The notes below the pieces were generated by a model, which saw only the letters and a list, made by a program, of their open reading frames with translations, did not search any database and was not told where the DNA came from. The position numbers and the translations under genes are program-made. Source: Paratinospora sagittata (Eukaryota; Streptophyta; Magnoliopsida; Ranunculales; Menispermaceae). Taken from it: a DNA stretch of 64,000 nt. The stretch is taken from NCBI GenBank assembly GCA_035771175.1, contig CM069590.1:33246821-33310820 (forward strand). Reading direction: 5' to 3'. This document shows, piece by piece, positions 1 through 12,700 of the stretch. How positions within the stretch are numbered: position 1 is the stretch's first letter; each line of letters begins with the position of its first letter.

Positions 1-2397
1 AAAGAAGGAGAGAGTTGCAGGAGGAAGATCCCTACGACGTTTTCATCAAAGAGGTGGATCTTTTGAATCTATGGTCCGATTGAGCTCAAAATTTGTCAGC
101 AAGTTCATCACTTATGGTTATTCATTCTGGTCAGTGGAGATCTTGATCAGAGGTTTCGTCTAAGAGATCTAACCTCTCAAACAAGGCTGGTCGGAAAGTC
201 TGGATTTCTCGCACCGTTTTGGTCGAACATATAGATCTCCTTAATCTACCGTTGGATGGATATAAACTTTGGGTATGTCGTTTACAACGGATAGTTCTGC
301 ATTCTGAACGGTCGAGATCTTGATTTAGGGTTTCTTCTGAGAGATCTAATCTCTGAAACAAAGCTAGTCAGAGATTCTGGATTTCTCGTGGTGTTTCGGT
401 CAAACTTGTAGATCTCATAAATCTACCGTTGGATGGATATAAAATTTGGGTATGTAGTTTATAGCTTATATCTCTATATTATGAACGGTGGAGATGTTTA
501 TATTTTCAGTATTTTGTGTGATATAGTCATCTGAGTTTGAGTATTAGCAGCAGGAAAGGAGAAATTGTCTTATTAGAGACTTGTTCATCAAAGATTCATA
601 TCTTTTCGGTCCACCGTTGGATTGGGCTGATATTTGGACAGAAGGTTTTTTTCTTCACATACTTCAATCTGTACGGTTGATTTTGTGATTACATATTTCT
701 GTTGGTATATTGATACATCTGAACAGAATAGTAAATGAAGAATTGGTGGGGTTGCTTGTATTAGACCTAAATTTAGAATATGAACTTAGACCTTTCCAAA
801 TAGCTTGCATGTCAACTATGTTGACCTAGTTGCCATTGTTGATGAACCCATGATGCAAAATCAGTGATATACATGGCTGAACATGGTGACCTAGTGTAAA
901 TCGACAATATGGCCTAAGTATGGAAAATTTCATATTTTAGGGCTTTTGATGCTTTTGGCCTAGAATCATTGAATTGATGCAACTTATGTTTAATTAAGCA
1001 TGATTAGGGTTGATTATGCTACTGATTTGGTGGTTGTGACCATATCATGGGTTAGGCCTACTTGTGATCAAGTGACCCAATTTGGGCATGTTTATGCCTA
1101 AAGGAATTGAAAATCAGTATTTTTGATTAATAGAATGGTTTATGTATGAGAACTATGCATTAGAGGCCTAAGTCATGTGATTTGAGTTGAATGATGGGAT
1201 TAGATGAGATTTAGGCCTATTGTTTATATGTGGGCTGATTTAGGGTTGATGTGTAATGTCTATGTGATTGAGCATAGAAATTGATGTATGGTAGGATATT
1301 GATGAATGTTTCAGGATCTTGATTTGGGTTGATTCGGTTTGGTGATCGTGTGTGGTTAAGTACTCTCGCGAGGCTTGGTTATGAGTAGACTTCATTTATG
1401 ATTATATCTTTTATGTCATCATATCACTTTTATATTGTATGTTGAAAGCATGAATGTGTCCTAATGTTTTGAATGATGCATTGATTTGAGAAAACCTTAT
1501 GACTTTGGTTGGGCCCATCTATCTGGCTAATAGGAGGACTTAACCTTGTCATAGGAGGGTTTTAGAAAAGGAAGAGATTGGGGTCAAGGGTACGGTGAAA
1601 TAGACGTGCACTAGTAACCCAAAATAAACATGATTGGGATCAACGGTACGGTGAAATAGACGTGCACTAGTAACCCAATGCATGTGGAATGTGGATCCAA
1701 ATTGATAAGCTTTTACTTGCATCGAACTTATTATAAATGCTTGATATTTATATGTTATGAGCTTTTAATCATGCTTCACATTGACATGCATACATGATAT
1801 TTATTGATGAGTATTGATAGCATATTTGAATTCTATTCACTGGGCATCGTTGGCTCACCCTCATTTTCCTCTTTCAGGTCCTTCTGTCCCGAATAAGGGC
1901 AAAGGAGTAGTTATATCTTGAGGGCCTTGCCTGCGAGAGAACCCAAAGCCTCGATGTGAGTTGAGAGGCATTTTGATTGAATTGTGTTTTAAATTATGAA
2001 GTATTATATTTTGGATTATGTAATTATAATACTTACCACATTGTAGTATGGGTGAGTTGGGACTTGTTGGATAGACCATGTGGGCATATGACGGTTTTTA
2101 TTTGTACCCACAATTTTGGACTTTATGTGTATGTCAATTTTAATGGACTGTAGGGATTATGATTTTATTTATGGATCATTTTTATGGACTATCTCTTGTC
2201 TTGGATGATTAATACGATGGGTAATTTTGTTTAGTACCTTTTGATATTATGTCGTTGTTTGAGATAAGGCTCGTAGGGTCTCAACCACCTCACGGGAGTT
2301 GAGGAGTGGTCGGAGATGACTACGCCGGGCGTCCCGTCTCGGCATTCCGCACGCCATTCCCTGAGGGGTTGGTGGTCCGGGGTGCAGGGCCGCCACA
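1..2397 (+). mobile_element. S1: partial LTR (S family, chromovirus type), left end outside window
   Basis: The sequence is collinear with the 3' four-fifths of S2 (6962-9684) and, reverse-complemented, with S4 (48477-51636). Shared blocks include CCGTTGGATGGATAT near 430 and a run ending GGTCCGGGGTGCAGGGC...CCACA at 2397. The right end is the normal CA end of the family. It abuts the RNase H/linker region of chromovirus copy C at 2398, so this is an insertion into C. The first five bases after it are AGTCT, which should also precede its missing left end. No gag or pol belongs to it, so it is probably a solo LTR, but a full element to the left cannot be excluded. Confidence 0.8.
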
Positions 2398-4179
2398 AGT
2401 CTAACTGTATTTTCATCGTTCCATAACTACAAATTATACCTTTCCACCTTGTATGACAGCCTGCCCATTTCAAAATTCACCGTATAGGCGGAGACATATG
2501 ACTTTCTGCTAAGGGCATCAACCACTACATTGGCTTTACCCGGATGATATTTAAGTTCAAAGTCATAGTCTTTGATGAAGTTGAGTCATCGCCTTTGTCG
2601 AAGATTTAAGTCTTTCTGAGTATAGATATACTGAAAACTTTTGTGGTCAGAGAAGACTTCAAATCGTTCGCCGTACAAGTAATATCGCCAAAATCTTAAG
2701 GCAAACACTATTGCCACAAGGTCTAAGTCATGAGTCAGATAATTAACCTCATGAATTTTTAATTATCGAGAGGCATAGGCCACTACACGATCTTCCTGCA
2801 TTAGCACAACTCCAAGTCCTTGAAGCAATGCATCCGTGTATAGTGTGAAGCCAATCCCATCCTTTGGAGTGGTCAGAACAAGTGTTGAAGCAGCCTTTTC
2901 TTGAATTCTTGAAAGGTGATTCCCAGGCTTCACTCCAAATAAAATGCGTGTCCTTTCGGGTTAATCGAGTGAGTGGTTCAGCGAGTTTGGAAAAATCTTT
3001 GATGAACCGTCTATAATATTCGGTTAATCCGAGAAAGCTCCTATTTCTGTGACATCGGTAGGTTGTTTCCAACTAAGTATCGTTTCTACCTTGACTTAGT
3101 CTACTTCGATGCCATCATGGGACACGACATGACCAAGGAACTTAACATTATTTATCCAGAATTCACACTTGCTTAGTTTGGCATACAACTGGTGTTGTTA
3201 AAGGGTGCTAAGTACAGTTTGCAAGTGTGTCTCATGGAGTTCCTCTGTGGGGGGAGTATATCAGTATGTCGTCAACAAATACAACGACAAAACGATCCAA
3301 GTATGGTCTGAAAATCCAATTCATTAAATCCATGAACGCCTCAGGTGCATTTGATAGGCCAAATGGCATTACAGTGAATTCTTAATGACCATATCTGGTT
3401 CGAAAAGCTATTTTTGGGATGTCTTCTTCCTTAACCCAGAGTTGGTGATACCCCGAGCGAAGGTTGATTTTTTAAAAGAATCTCACTCCTCTTAACTGAT
3501 AGAACAGATCTTTAATTCAAGGTAACGCGTATTTGTTCTTAATAGTGACTTTGTTCAGCTTTCTATAGTCAATGCAAAGTTGAAGTGAATCGTCATTTTT
3601 CTTGACAAAAAGAACTGGAGCACCCCATGGTGACGTGCTCTTTCTCATAAACCTCAACTTTTCCAATTCCCTTAACTGCTTATCTAGTTCCACTAATTCT
3701 ACATTAGGCATACAATAAGGTAGAATGTAGACAGGTTAAGTATCAAGAATCAACTTAATTTCGAAGTCAAATTCCCGAGAAGGAGGATGTCCTGGAAGTT
3801 CATCTAAGAATACCCTTGGATATTCATGAACAATTGGAATATCTTTCAAATTGGGAGGATGACTTGACACCATATTTTCTTCATCCTGATCAAGTATCGA
3901 AAGAGCCTGCATCTGAGATCTTATGAGGGACACAGTAGAATGATGAACGTGTCCACGGACCCCTTGGATTTTCAGGTTATCTCCATTAGGCAGTGTCAGT
4001 CAAACTTACTTTTTCTAACAATCTATTTGAGCATGTAAAGGTGTTAACCAATCCATACCCAAGATACTATCAAAGTTAGTGAAATTCATTACTAGGAGGT
4101 CCGCTACCAGACGATGATCCAATATTTGAAATTTGCAATTGGAACATATTTGATTTATTTTTGTACCCGGTCCTATTGG
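2398..4179 (-). pseudogene. Chromovirus copy C, protease end to RNase H (decayed)
   Basis: Read on the minus strand, this continues the protease interrupted by element B and runs through reverse transcriptase into RNase H. Recognisable RT blocks are [10 protein letters not shown] and [17 protein letters not shown] (about 3600-3530), [20 protein letters not shown] (about 3450-3390) and the polymerase box FVDDIL near 3275, which is intact. After that come SFLGLTEYYRRFIKDFSKL (about 3030-2980) and RNase H pieces. Stops and frameshifts occur in every segment, for example after NKYALP at 3517 and after PHRGTP near 3245. Integrase and the 3' LTR are missing, cut off by S1. It closely resembles D and E, so all three are one family. 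Confidence 0.85.
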
Positions 4180-4779
4180 TGTTGACCTAAGCGGTTCATG
4201 ACTTAGCTCGTCCCTAAGTATACTTGATGAAGTATATTTTGATGATCACAAACGAAATCTCTTTCGGTGCTAACGAGCTTTAATCAAAAACCTATCTCAG
4301 CACCTTAGGAAAGAAAAAAGCCAAAAACTGATTCGATGAAGGAACTCAAGGTCATATTAGACGTTCAAGATCGTTTCAATCAAAGGACCTCAAAGATCAT
4401 ACCATGATTTCAAGATCACAATACTCGAACAATTCAATCAAGCTTCAAGACTACATCATTTGATCCATGTTCACGAAATTCAACTCAAGCTCGAAGTTCA
4501 TCGAAGATCTCATAATGAAGAGTTAGATTTAAAGATTACGAGAAATATGAGAAATACATAATATTTAAGGTATATCTTTCTCTAATCGATATTGCTCAAA
4601 CGTTTTTCAAAACCTTGGATATATCACTTGCATATTTTCATATTTTGATCATACACTTTACGGTATTTCAAATGATTTAATTTTTTATGTTTAATTTGAA
4701 ATTTATTGAGTTTTTATTTGCATTTATCGTATTTTTAATCGCGAGTCAAAATTATGTTTCAAGAGTCTTTCAGGAAGCT

Positions 4780-5480
4780 AATGATTTAGCAACACTTTAC
4801 TAAACTTGATAAGTCAGGACGCTGATAGTTCATTAGGACGCTGATAACATTCAAGGTTAAATTGAACTGATTCATCAGGACGCTTACTTATAACTAGCTG
4901 CCTCTCTTTAGTCAACCTCTGAAGTTGTTAGGACGTTGACTCAGCATCAGAAGTTGTCAGGACGTTGACTCAGTATCAGCTTACTGAAAGATTTCTAAGT
5001 TCTTTAAAGAAATTATCTTTGAGGACGCTGATAGTTATAAGTTGGATAAACTATCAGGACGTTACCTGGATAGGAGACCCCTCATCTCTGGGAACCAACT
5101 TAATAACTTTCAGGACACTGATTGTCCTTCAGCGCACTTGGTTTTGTTTTCAAATATTTTGAAATGACAGGACACTTACATAGTTGTAGCGCCCTTGTGT
5201 TTTATGTTTTAAAAGGTAGGACGCTTACTCGGAAGCCCTCATGTACTTCATTGTTTTAAGACAAAGTAGGACACTAACTATGTATTAATGCCCTCAAGGT
5301 TAAGTCACTTATGTTGCAAAGAAAGTCAGGACGCTTACGAGTTAGTAGCGCCCTCACTTCATTGTTCAGCAGGACGCTTATACGTGGTGAGGGCCCTTAA
5401 GGAACAAAACGACAAAGTTGATATTATGCATCAGGACGCTGATTACAGAAACAGGATGTTAATTCATCAACCGTCACTAT
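4780..5480 (+). repeat. Array of short imperfect palindromes in U3 of element B
   Basis: About a dozen copies of AGGACGCT or a close variant recur every 40-70 bp. Many are paired with a downstream inverted partner AGCGCCCT, as in GGACGCTtacgagttagt followed by AGCGCCC near 5329-5352. The units differ in spacing and in the AT-rich filler. The array lies upstream of the TATA-like box, where repeated palindromes are described for Sirevirus LTRs. It recurs at about 23360-23880 (B 3' LTR), 11150-11880 and 16690-17340 (A LTRs, inverted) and 20930-21480 (I, inverted). Confidence 0.8.
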
Positions 5481-5733
5481 TTTATCAAGTACACTATATC
5501 AGTCTACTTTTTCAGAACAAATCTTTGCACAAATTTTCTTTTAGATTTATCAGAGATCTTCTCTGATACATGAATCAAGTTTTTCTAAAACTTTCCTTAT
5601 TCATGTAATCTGAAAAGAATCAGAATGTTAGTAAAAATTGCAGTTGCCATTTTCATATAACATTCTAGCCGTTGTGTGTAAACGTTCACATTGTATTTGA
5701 AATTCAAATGTCTAACGGCTATTATCTAATAGG

Positions 5734-5743
5734 TCTATAAATA
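5734..5743 (+). promoter_or_regulatory. TATA-like box of element B 5' LTR
   Basis: TCTATAAATA lies downstream of the palindrome array and upstream of the R/U5-like repeats, the expected place for the LTR promoter. Equivalent boxes occur in the A 5' LTR (minus strand, 16427-16436) and in the J LTR (minus strand, near 47860). The start site is inferred, not seen. Confidence 0.6.
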
Positions 5744-6534
5744 CTAACACTTTGAATCAAACAATTCGCCAATAATTTTTAATGTGCCAAAAACCTTTTG
5801 AATGTTAGTCGTTGTTCAATCTTTCAAAAGTTTTCAAATGCTCAAAGTTTTCAAAGTATTCTTCACTGATACTTTACTTAGTAAAAATATTTTCATATTA
5901 AGCTTCAATTATACTCTATTTTTGAAAATCTATTGTGAATTGGTTTCTACTCAAATTCTCAGCCTTGATTTATACTTAACTTCAATCATGTTGATGAAGG
6001 AATTTGAGAAATAGTTCATAAGAGATACAGTTGTACTTGATTTCATATCTTAAGTATTGTATTGAACTATCTCAATAGTTGTGTTAACTACTGAATACTG
6101 AACCAGAAGTTTTCATGCTTATATATTTTTATCTATTTTGATCATGCTTATATATTTTATTTATTTTGAAAACTATCTGAGTCTATGTTTTACACTGGTC
6201 TTGCATTTTCAACTTCAATGTTTCAATGGTATCATAATGTTTTCGAAGAAGCACTTAATTGATTTACAAATCATTCACGCTTTTCAAAATTGCACTTGAG
6301 CAATATCGAACATTGAAAGGTAAATGACTGTAAGTGTACGTCTCTTAGCATTACATATTTAAATTTATACATCTTTGTAATGCTATGCACATGAGCTTAA
6401 TTATAAAGTGTTCTACTCAGTTAGAACCAACATTATTAGTTTGTGTTGTAATGCTGGTGTGTTTCTAGATTGAAACAACCAAGACAAGTGAATGTAGTTC
6501 ACTTGATGATTTCAAGGTGAAATCATGTTAAGGT

Positions 6535-6790
6535 TCATCCTTACCTGTAAGTAGGAATACCGGTTCATCCTCATCTTGTAAAATGATAGGTTATCTCTGA
6601 ACCTATAAAAGAGAAACGATCCTTCCTTATCCCGTAAAAGGAAAATGGTTCTTCCTTATCTGGTAAAAGGAACATGGATTTTTTATCATCCCAGAAAAAG
6701 GAAATGGGGTTCATCCTTAACCTGCAAAACAATAGGTTTGCCTTGAACCTGTAAAAGGGCATGTATAATGGTTTGGTTCTCACCCGTAAG
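6535..6790 (+). repeat. Promoter-distal tandem repeats (about 30 bp) in the element B LTR
   Basis: Diverged units of the form GGTTCATCCTTA-CCTGTAAAAGGA repeat about eight times downstream of the TATA-like box. The same array is at 24905-25165 (B 3' LTR), about 9890-10135 and 15430-15690 (A LTRs, inverted), and in shorter form at about 20085-20230 (LTR I, inverted). It should lie in the transcribed R or U5 portion. Function is unknown. Confidence 0.7.
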
Positions 6791-6937
6791 AGAATCAGTT
6801 AATGAATTGAGAAAATCCTAATCGGGAGATTAGGTAGTGGACGTAGGCTTGGCCGAACCACTATAAATTCTAGTGTGTTTTAAGTTATGCATTTTACTTT
6901 ACGGTTAGTATGTGCATTTAGTTCCAATCTACCAATG

Positions 6938-9900
6938 TGTTGGTCCACCCAAGCGGGGGTGCGTGACGCCCCGAAAATTATTTCATCTAGCCCATAACCC
7001 AATTGCATTTTGCCCAAACTCTGTGTTGCCTTGATATGTTTGGTGTTTATTTTATGGTTGTTTAATGTTTGTATATTTGATGCTTGATAATGTATATAAA
7101 TATGTGCATTATAAATTGTATATGGGTCATGTTAAATTAAAGTATAATGCATATGCTATTATTTATGCATGGGACCATTAAACCACGAATTGATATGGGT
7201 TAGGATTGATTGAATAAAAGGATAAATGAGAATGAAAATTTGGTGTATTAGATGGATTGGACATTTAAAATACATGGAAGCATGAGATTGGTTAAAGTAC
7301 ATGTGGTTGGTATGGGTAGTATGAGACCAACACATGTCAAGTTGGTGCATGAAAATAGACAAGTATCCCATGCCCCATTTCTCCTCTCCAACACATGTCA
7401 AGGTTGGTGCATGAGAGTGGACAAGTGTCCCATGCCCTACTTCTCTTCCCCAAGGAAGTTCTAGAGGGTAAGATGAGTGGAGAGAAAGGAAAAAAAGAAG
7501 AGAAAGAAAAGAAAAAGAGAAAGAAAGAGGGAGTTGCTTTGAGGGAAGTTTCAGCAACGTTTTCATCAAAGATCTAGATCTTGGGAATATATGGTCAGAT
7601 TGAGCTCAAACTATGTCACCAAGTTCGTAGCTTATGGGTATTCATTCTGGTCGGTGGAGATCTCGATTGGAGTTTTCGTCTGAGAGATATAACCTCCCAA
7701 ACAAAGCTGGTCGGAAAGTCTGGATTTCTCGCTTAGTTTATATCAAACTAATAGATCTCCTAAATCTACCGTTGGATGGATATGATATTTGAGAAGGTGG
7801 TTTGTAACTGAGATTTATGCATTATGAAAAGTAGAGATGTTGGTGGGTCAAGTATTTTGTGTGATATAGTCATCTGAGTTCGAGTATTTGCAGCAGGAAA
7901 GGAGAAATTGTCTGATTAGAGACTTGTTAATCAAAGTGGCTAATCTTTTCGGTCCACCGTTGGATTGAACTGATTTTTTGACAGAAGGTTTTTCTTACAA
8001 TACTTCAATCTGTACGGTTAATGTTGTTATTAAATATTTCTGTTGGTACCTTGATACATTTGAACATAATATTAAATGAAAAAATTGGTAGGGTTGTTTG
8101 TATTAGACCTAAATTTAGAATATGAATTTAGACCTTTCCAAATAGCTTGCATGTCAACTATGTTGACCTAGTTGCCATTGTTGATGAACCCATGATGCAA
8201 AATCAGTGATATACATGGCTGAACATGGTGACCTAATGTAAATAGGCAATATGGCCTAAGTATAGAAAATTTCATATTGTAGGGCTTTTGATGCTTTTGG
8301 CCTAGAATCATTGAATTGATGCAGTTTATGTTTAATTAAGCACGATTAGGGTTGATTATGCTACTGATTTGGTGGTTGTGACCATATCATGGGTTAGGCC
8401 TACTTGTGATCAAATGACCTAATTTGGACAAGTTTGTGCCTAAGGAATTGAAAATCAGTATTTTTGATTAATTAAATGGTTTATGAATGAGAACTTCGCA
8501 TTAGAGGCCTAAGTCACGTGATTTCAGTTGAATGATGGGATTAGAGGGAATTTATGCCTATTGTCTATATGTGGGCTGATTTAGGGTTGATGTGTAATGT
8601 CTATGTGATTGAGCATAGAAATTGATGTATGGTTGGATATTGATGAATGTTTCAGGACCTTGATTGGGTTGATTCGGTTTGGTGTCCGTGTGTGGTTAGA
8701 TACTCTCGCAAGGCTTGGTTGTGAGTAGACTTCATTTACGATTATATCTTTTATGTCATCATATCACTTATATATATTGTATGTTGAAAGCATGAATGTG
8801 TCCTAATGTTTTCAATGATGCATTGATTTGAGAAAACCTTATGACTTTGGTTGGGCCCATCTATCTGGCAAATAGGGGGACTTAACCTTGTCATAGGAGG
8901 GTTTTAAAAAGTAAATATTTGGGGATGAGAACGGTACGGTGAAATAGACGTGCAATAGTAACCCCAATGCATGTGGAATGTGAATCAAAATTGATAAGCT
9001 TTTACTTGCATCGAACTTATTATAAATGCTTGATATCTCTATGTTATTAGCTTTTAATCATGTTACACATTGACATGCATACATGATATTTATTAATGAG
9101 TATTGATAGCATATTTGAATTCTATTCACTGGGCATCGATGGCTCACTCTCATTTTCCTCTTTCAGGTCCTTCTGTCCCCAATAAGGGCAAAGGAGTAGT
9201 CATATCTTGAGGGCCTTGCCGGCGTGAGAATTCAAGGCCTCGATGTGAGTTGAGAGGCATTTCGATTGAACTGTGTTTTAAATTTTGATGTATTATATTT
9301 TGGACTATGTAATTAAAACACTTACCACATTGTAGTATGGGTGAGTTGGACGTGTTAGATAGACCATGTGGGCATATGACGTTTTTTTTTTGTACCCATA
9401 GTTTTGGACTTTATGTGTATGTCCATCATGATGGACTGTAGGGATTATGGTTTTATTAATGGTTCATTTTTATGGATTATCTCTTGTCTTGGATGATTAA
9501 TACGGTTGGTAGTTTTGTTTAGTACCTTTTATATTATGCCGTTGTTTGGGATAAGGCTCGTAGGGTATCAACCACCTTACGGGGATTGAGGAGTGGTTGG
9601 AGATGCCTACGTCGGGCGTCCCGCCTCGGCATTCCACACGCCATTCCTAGCGGGGTTGGTGGTCCGGGGTGCGGGGTCACCACAGGGTGAATTGGGTGCG
9701 ATGGTCAATTTTAAAATTATCTTCCAATAACTTAGTTATTTACATGAGTGTATTGGAATTGGATAGATGAACTATATGAAAAGACTAAAATGCAAAAGTG
9801 AGACACACGATTTATAGTGGTTCGGCCGCTCCTACGTCTACTACCTAACTTCCTCAGTTAGGATTTTAACCATATCACTAAGGGATTCTCTTACGGGTGA

Positions 9901-12490
9901 GAACCAAACCGTTACAACTGCCCTTTTACAGGTTAAAGGTAAACCTATTCTTTTACGGGCTAAGGATGAATCGTTTCTCTTTTACAGGGAAGAGATAGCC
10001 TATCTTTTTATGGGATGAGGATGATCCGGTTCTCTTTTAAAGGCTGAGAGATAGCCTATCCTTTTTAAGGTTAAGGACACACCTATTTTTTTGAGGGATC
10101 AGGATGAACCGATTTCTCTTTTACATGGTTAGAGATGACATTTCATGATTTCAATCCTGAAATCATTAAGTGAACTTCATTCACATGTCCTGATTGTTTC
10201 AGTTCAGAAACACACCAGCATTACAACACTAAAGATGTTGGTTGGTTCTAACGTAGTTGAACACTTTACAATAGAGCTCAGTACTTTGCATTACAAAGAT
10301 ATGAAATATGAAATAGGTAATGCTAAGAGGAGATACACTTACAGTCTTTTACCTTCCAATGTTCTGTATTGCTCAAGTGTAGTTTGAAAAGCATGAATGA
10401 TATGGTATGAAGATCAGTGCTTCTTCGAAAATAATATAATAGCGTAAAACGTTGAAGTTGAAAATCGAAGGACTAGTGTATACATAGACACATATAGTTT
10501 TCAAAATAGATATAAAATATACGTATGAAAACTTTTGGTTCTCTGATTAGTAGTTAATCAACTACTGATGATAGTTCGATACAGTACTTAAGATGTGAAA
10601 TTAAGTGCAGCTGTATCTCTTGAACTATTCCTCAAATTCTTTCTTCAGCAATGATGATACCAAGTATGAATAAGTACTTAGAATTTGAGTTGATACCAAA
10701 TCAAATGTATTTTCAAATATATATATACAAATTAAGTCTCGGTTTGAAAATCATTTGAAAACTGATAAGTATCCGTAAAAAACATTTGAAAGTTATAACG
10801 TTGAAAATATTTTAACACAGACTAACTTTCAAAAAGTGTTGGCACAACTTGGCAAGTTGTTCGATCCTAAGTGCTGGTATTTATGTACTTAGTGGGACAT
10901 TGCCGTTAGACATTTGAAGTTCAAATAATATGTTTATACACAACAGCTAGAATGTTATATGAAAATGGCAACTGCAATTTTTACTAACATTCTAGTTCTT
11001 TTCAGATTTCATGAAAGAGGAAAGTTTTAGAAAAACTTATTTCATGTATTAGAGAAGGTCTCTGATAAGTATGAAAAGGATTTTGTGCAAAGGTCTGTTC
11101 TAAAAAAGTAAACTTACGTAGTGTACTTGTTCGAACAGTGACGGTTGTTAAATTAGCGTCCTGATTCCGTAATTAGTGTCCTAACGCATAATATCAACAA
11201 TGTCGTTTTGTTCCTTGTGGGCACTTACTACGTATAAGCATCTTGCTGAACACTTAAGTGAGGGCACTACTTACTCGTAAGCGTCCAGACTTACTTTGAC
11301 ACTTAAATGACTTAACCTTGAGGGCGCTAATGCACAGTTAGCGTTCTGCTATGTTTTAAAACAACTAAGTACTTGAGGGCGCTACTATCCAAGTAAGTGT
11401 CCTGCCTTTAAAACATAAAACAAAACATGAGGGCGCTACAACTATGTTAGCGTCCTACCAGTTAAAAACATCAAACATATCATGAGGGTGCTACAATAAT
11501 GTAAGCGTCCTACCGATTAAAAACATTTTAAATAAGACACAAGCACGGTGAAGAACAATCTGCATCGTGAAAGTTAATAAGTTGATTCCCAAAGGTGAAG
11601 GCGCTTCTATCTAGAAAATGTCCTCATAGATTGTTCAACTTATAACTATCAGAGTCCTTAAAGAAACATTCTTTGAAGAACTTAAGACATCTTTCAGTGA
11701 GCTGATGCTGAGTCAGCTTCCTGACAACTTCAGAGGTTGACTAATAAAGGAGGTCGCTACTATACAAGTACGCGTTCTGATAAATCAGTTCAATTCAACC
11801 TTGAACTTTATCAGCGTTCTAATAAACTATCAGCGTCCTGACTTATAAAGTTCAAGAGAGCGCTGCTAACTCATTAGCCTTCTGAAAGATTCGTTAAGAA
11901 TAGTTTTGACTCGCGATAAAATATTTGATAAATGCAAATGAAAACTCGGTAGATTTCAAAATAAATATATAGTATTAGATCATTTGAAATACCGTAAAAA
12001 CATTAAATCAAAACATGCAGATTAGCAAAACATATGTAGATGATTTATGCATGGTTTTGAAAAACATTTTGAGCAATAACGATTAGAAAAAGATATACTT
12101 AAAATACTTTGTGTATTTCTCATTTCCCATAACCGTTAAATCCAACTCTTCATTATGAGATCTTCAATAAGGGCATTGTTGAGTTGAATGTCTTGAACGT
12201 TGATCGAGAGATGTAGACTTGAAGCTTGATCGAATTGCTCAAGTGAAGTGATCTTGAAATCATGATGTGACCGTTGAAGTCCTTTCGATTGAAACAAACG
12301 TGACCGTTGGATGTGATCTTGAGTTCCTTGATCGAGTCCTTCCTAGGCTTTTTGCTTTCCTCTGGTGCTTTGATGAAATCTTGATACATGCACGTTTAGC
12401 ACCGAAAAGTACTTTGTTTGTGATCATCAAAATATACTTTATCACAGTATATTTAGGGACGAGCTAAGTGATGAACCGCATAGGTTAATA
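6938..12490 (-). repeat. Element A 3' LTR, split by solo LTR S2
   Basis: In sense it starts at 12490 (TATTAACCTATGCGG, where the family has TGTTAACC) and ends at 6938 (GGACCAACA). Without S2 it is about 2.8 kb, like the A 5' LTR (2742 bp). The palindrome array is at 11150-11880 and the 30-bp repeats at about 9890-10135. By eye, a 150-bp comparison near 9690 and 15235 shows about 5% mismatch between the two A LTRs. That is a rough local impression, not a computed distance. Confidence 0.82.
6962..9684 (+). mobile_element. S2: solo LTR (S family) with perfect target duplication
   Basis: It starts CGTGACGCCCCGAAAATT (first base C where the family has T) and ends GGGGTCACCACA. A perfect GGGTG duplication lies at 6957-6961 and 9685-9689. 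Its start matches the LTR start of full element K (57958) and its body matches S1 and S4, so it is the LTR of a Tekay-like chromovirus relative. With no interior left, it arose by LTR-LTR recombination. Two copies of a roughly 60-bp minisatellite unit lie at about 7320-7450; S4 has about seven. An open frame at 7159-7569 on the minus strand is just LTR sequence. Confidence 0.9.
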
Positions 12491-12700
12491 ATCTCCCCCT
12501 TTTTGATGATGACAAACAAATCGAAAAATTAAAAGCATAAGCAAAAAGATTAATGTAAAGTTATTTTCCCCCATCTATTCCTCTTATTTTTCTTCTCCCC
12601 CTTTGATATCATCAAAAAGTGAAGAAAAGAGACTAAGATCTCCCCTTATGACTTAGTAAAGTAGCGAAGCTCCCCCTTACATGAAGACTCCCCCTTACTT
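12491..12700 (-). promoter_or_regulatory. Multiple polypurine tracts of element A
   Basis: At least five tracts (AAGGGGGAG-like on the minus strand) lie near 12492-12501, 12567-12573, 12594-12604, 12641-12647, 12671-12679 and 12688-12696. The one next to the LTR is the likely primer for plus-strand DNA synthesis. Repeated tracts in this place are a published Sirevirus signature and are the main reason for placing A and B there. Confidence 0.78.

Larger units (their letters stand above)
4180..6937 (+). repeat. Element B 5' LTR, left portion
   Basis: Collinear with the B 3' LTR (22870-25390) and, reverse-complemented, with both A LTRs. It contains in order: a conserved start, the palindrome array (about 4780-5480), a TATA-like box at 5734, a promoter-distal tandem array (about 6535-6790), and the conserved downstream block AGGTAGTGGACGTAGGC...ACCACTATAAATTC (about 6830-6870). 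It is cut at 6937 by insertion of A. The last 80 bp of this LTR lie at 17950-18029. Confidence 0.88.

Noticed and set aside
4780..5480. CRISPR-like spaced repeats
   Set aside because: The repeats are short, imperfect, unevenly spaced and lie in plant LTRs. No cas genes, and spacer lengths vary.
7159..7569. 136-codon open frame on the minus strand
   Set aside because: It lies wholly in solo LTR S2, spans minisatellite units, and is not kept in S4 or S1.
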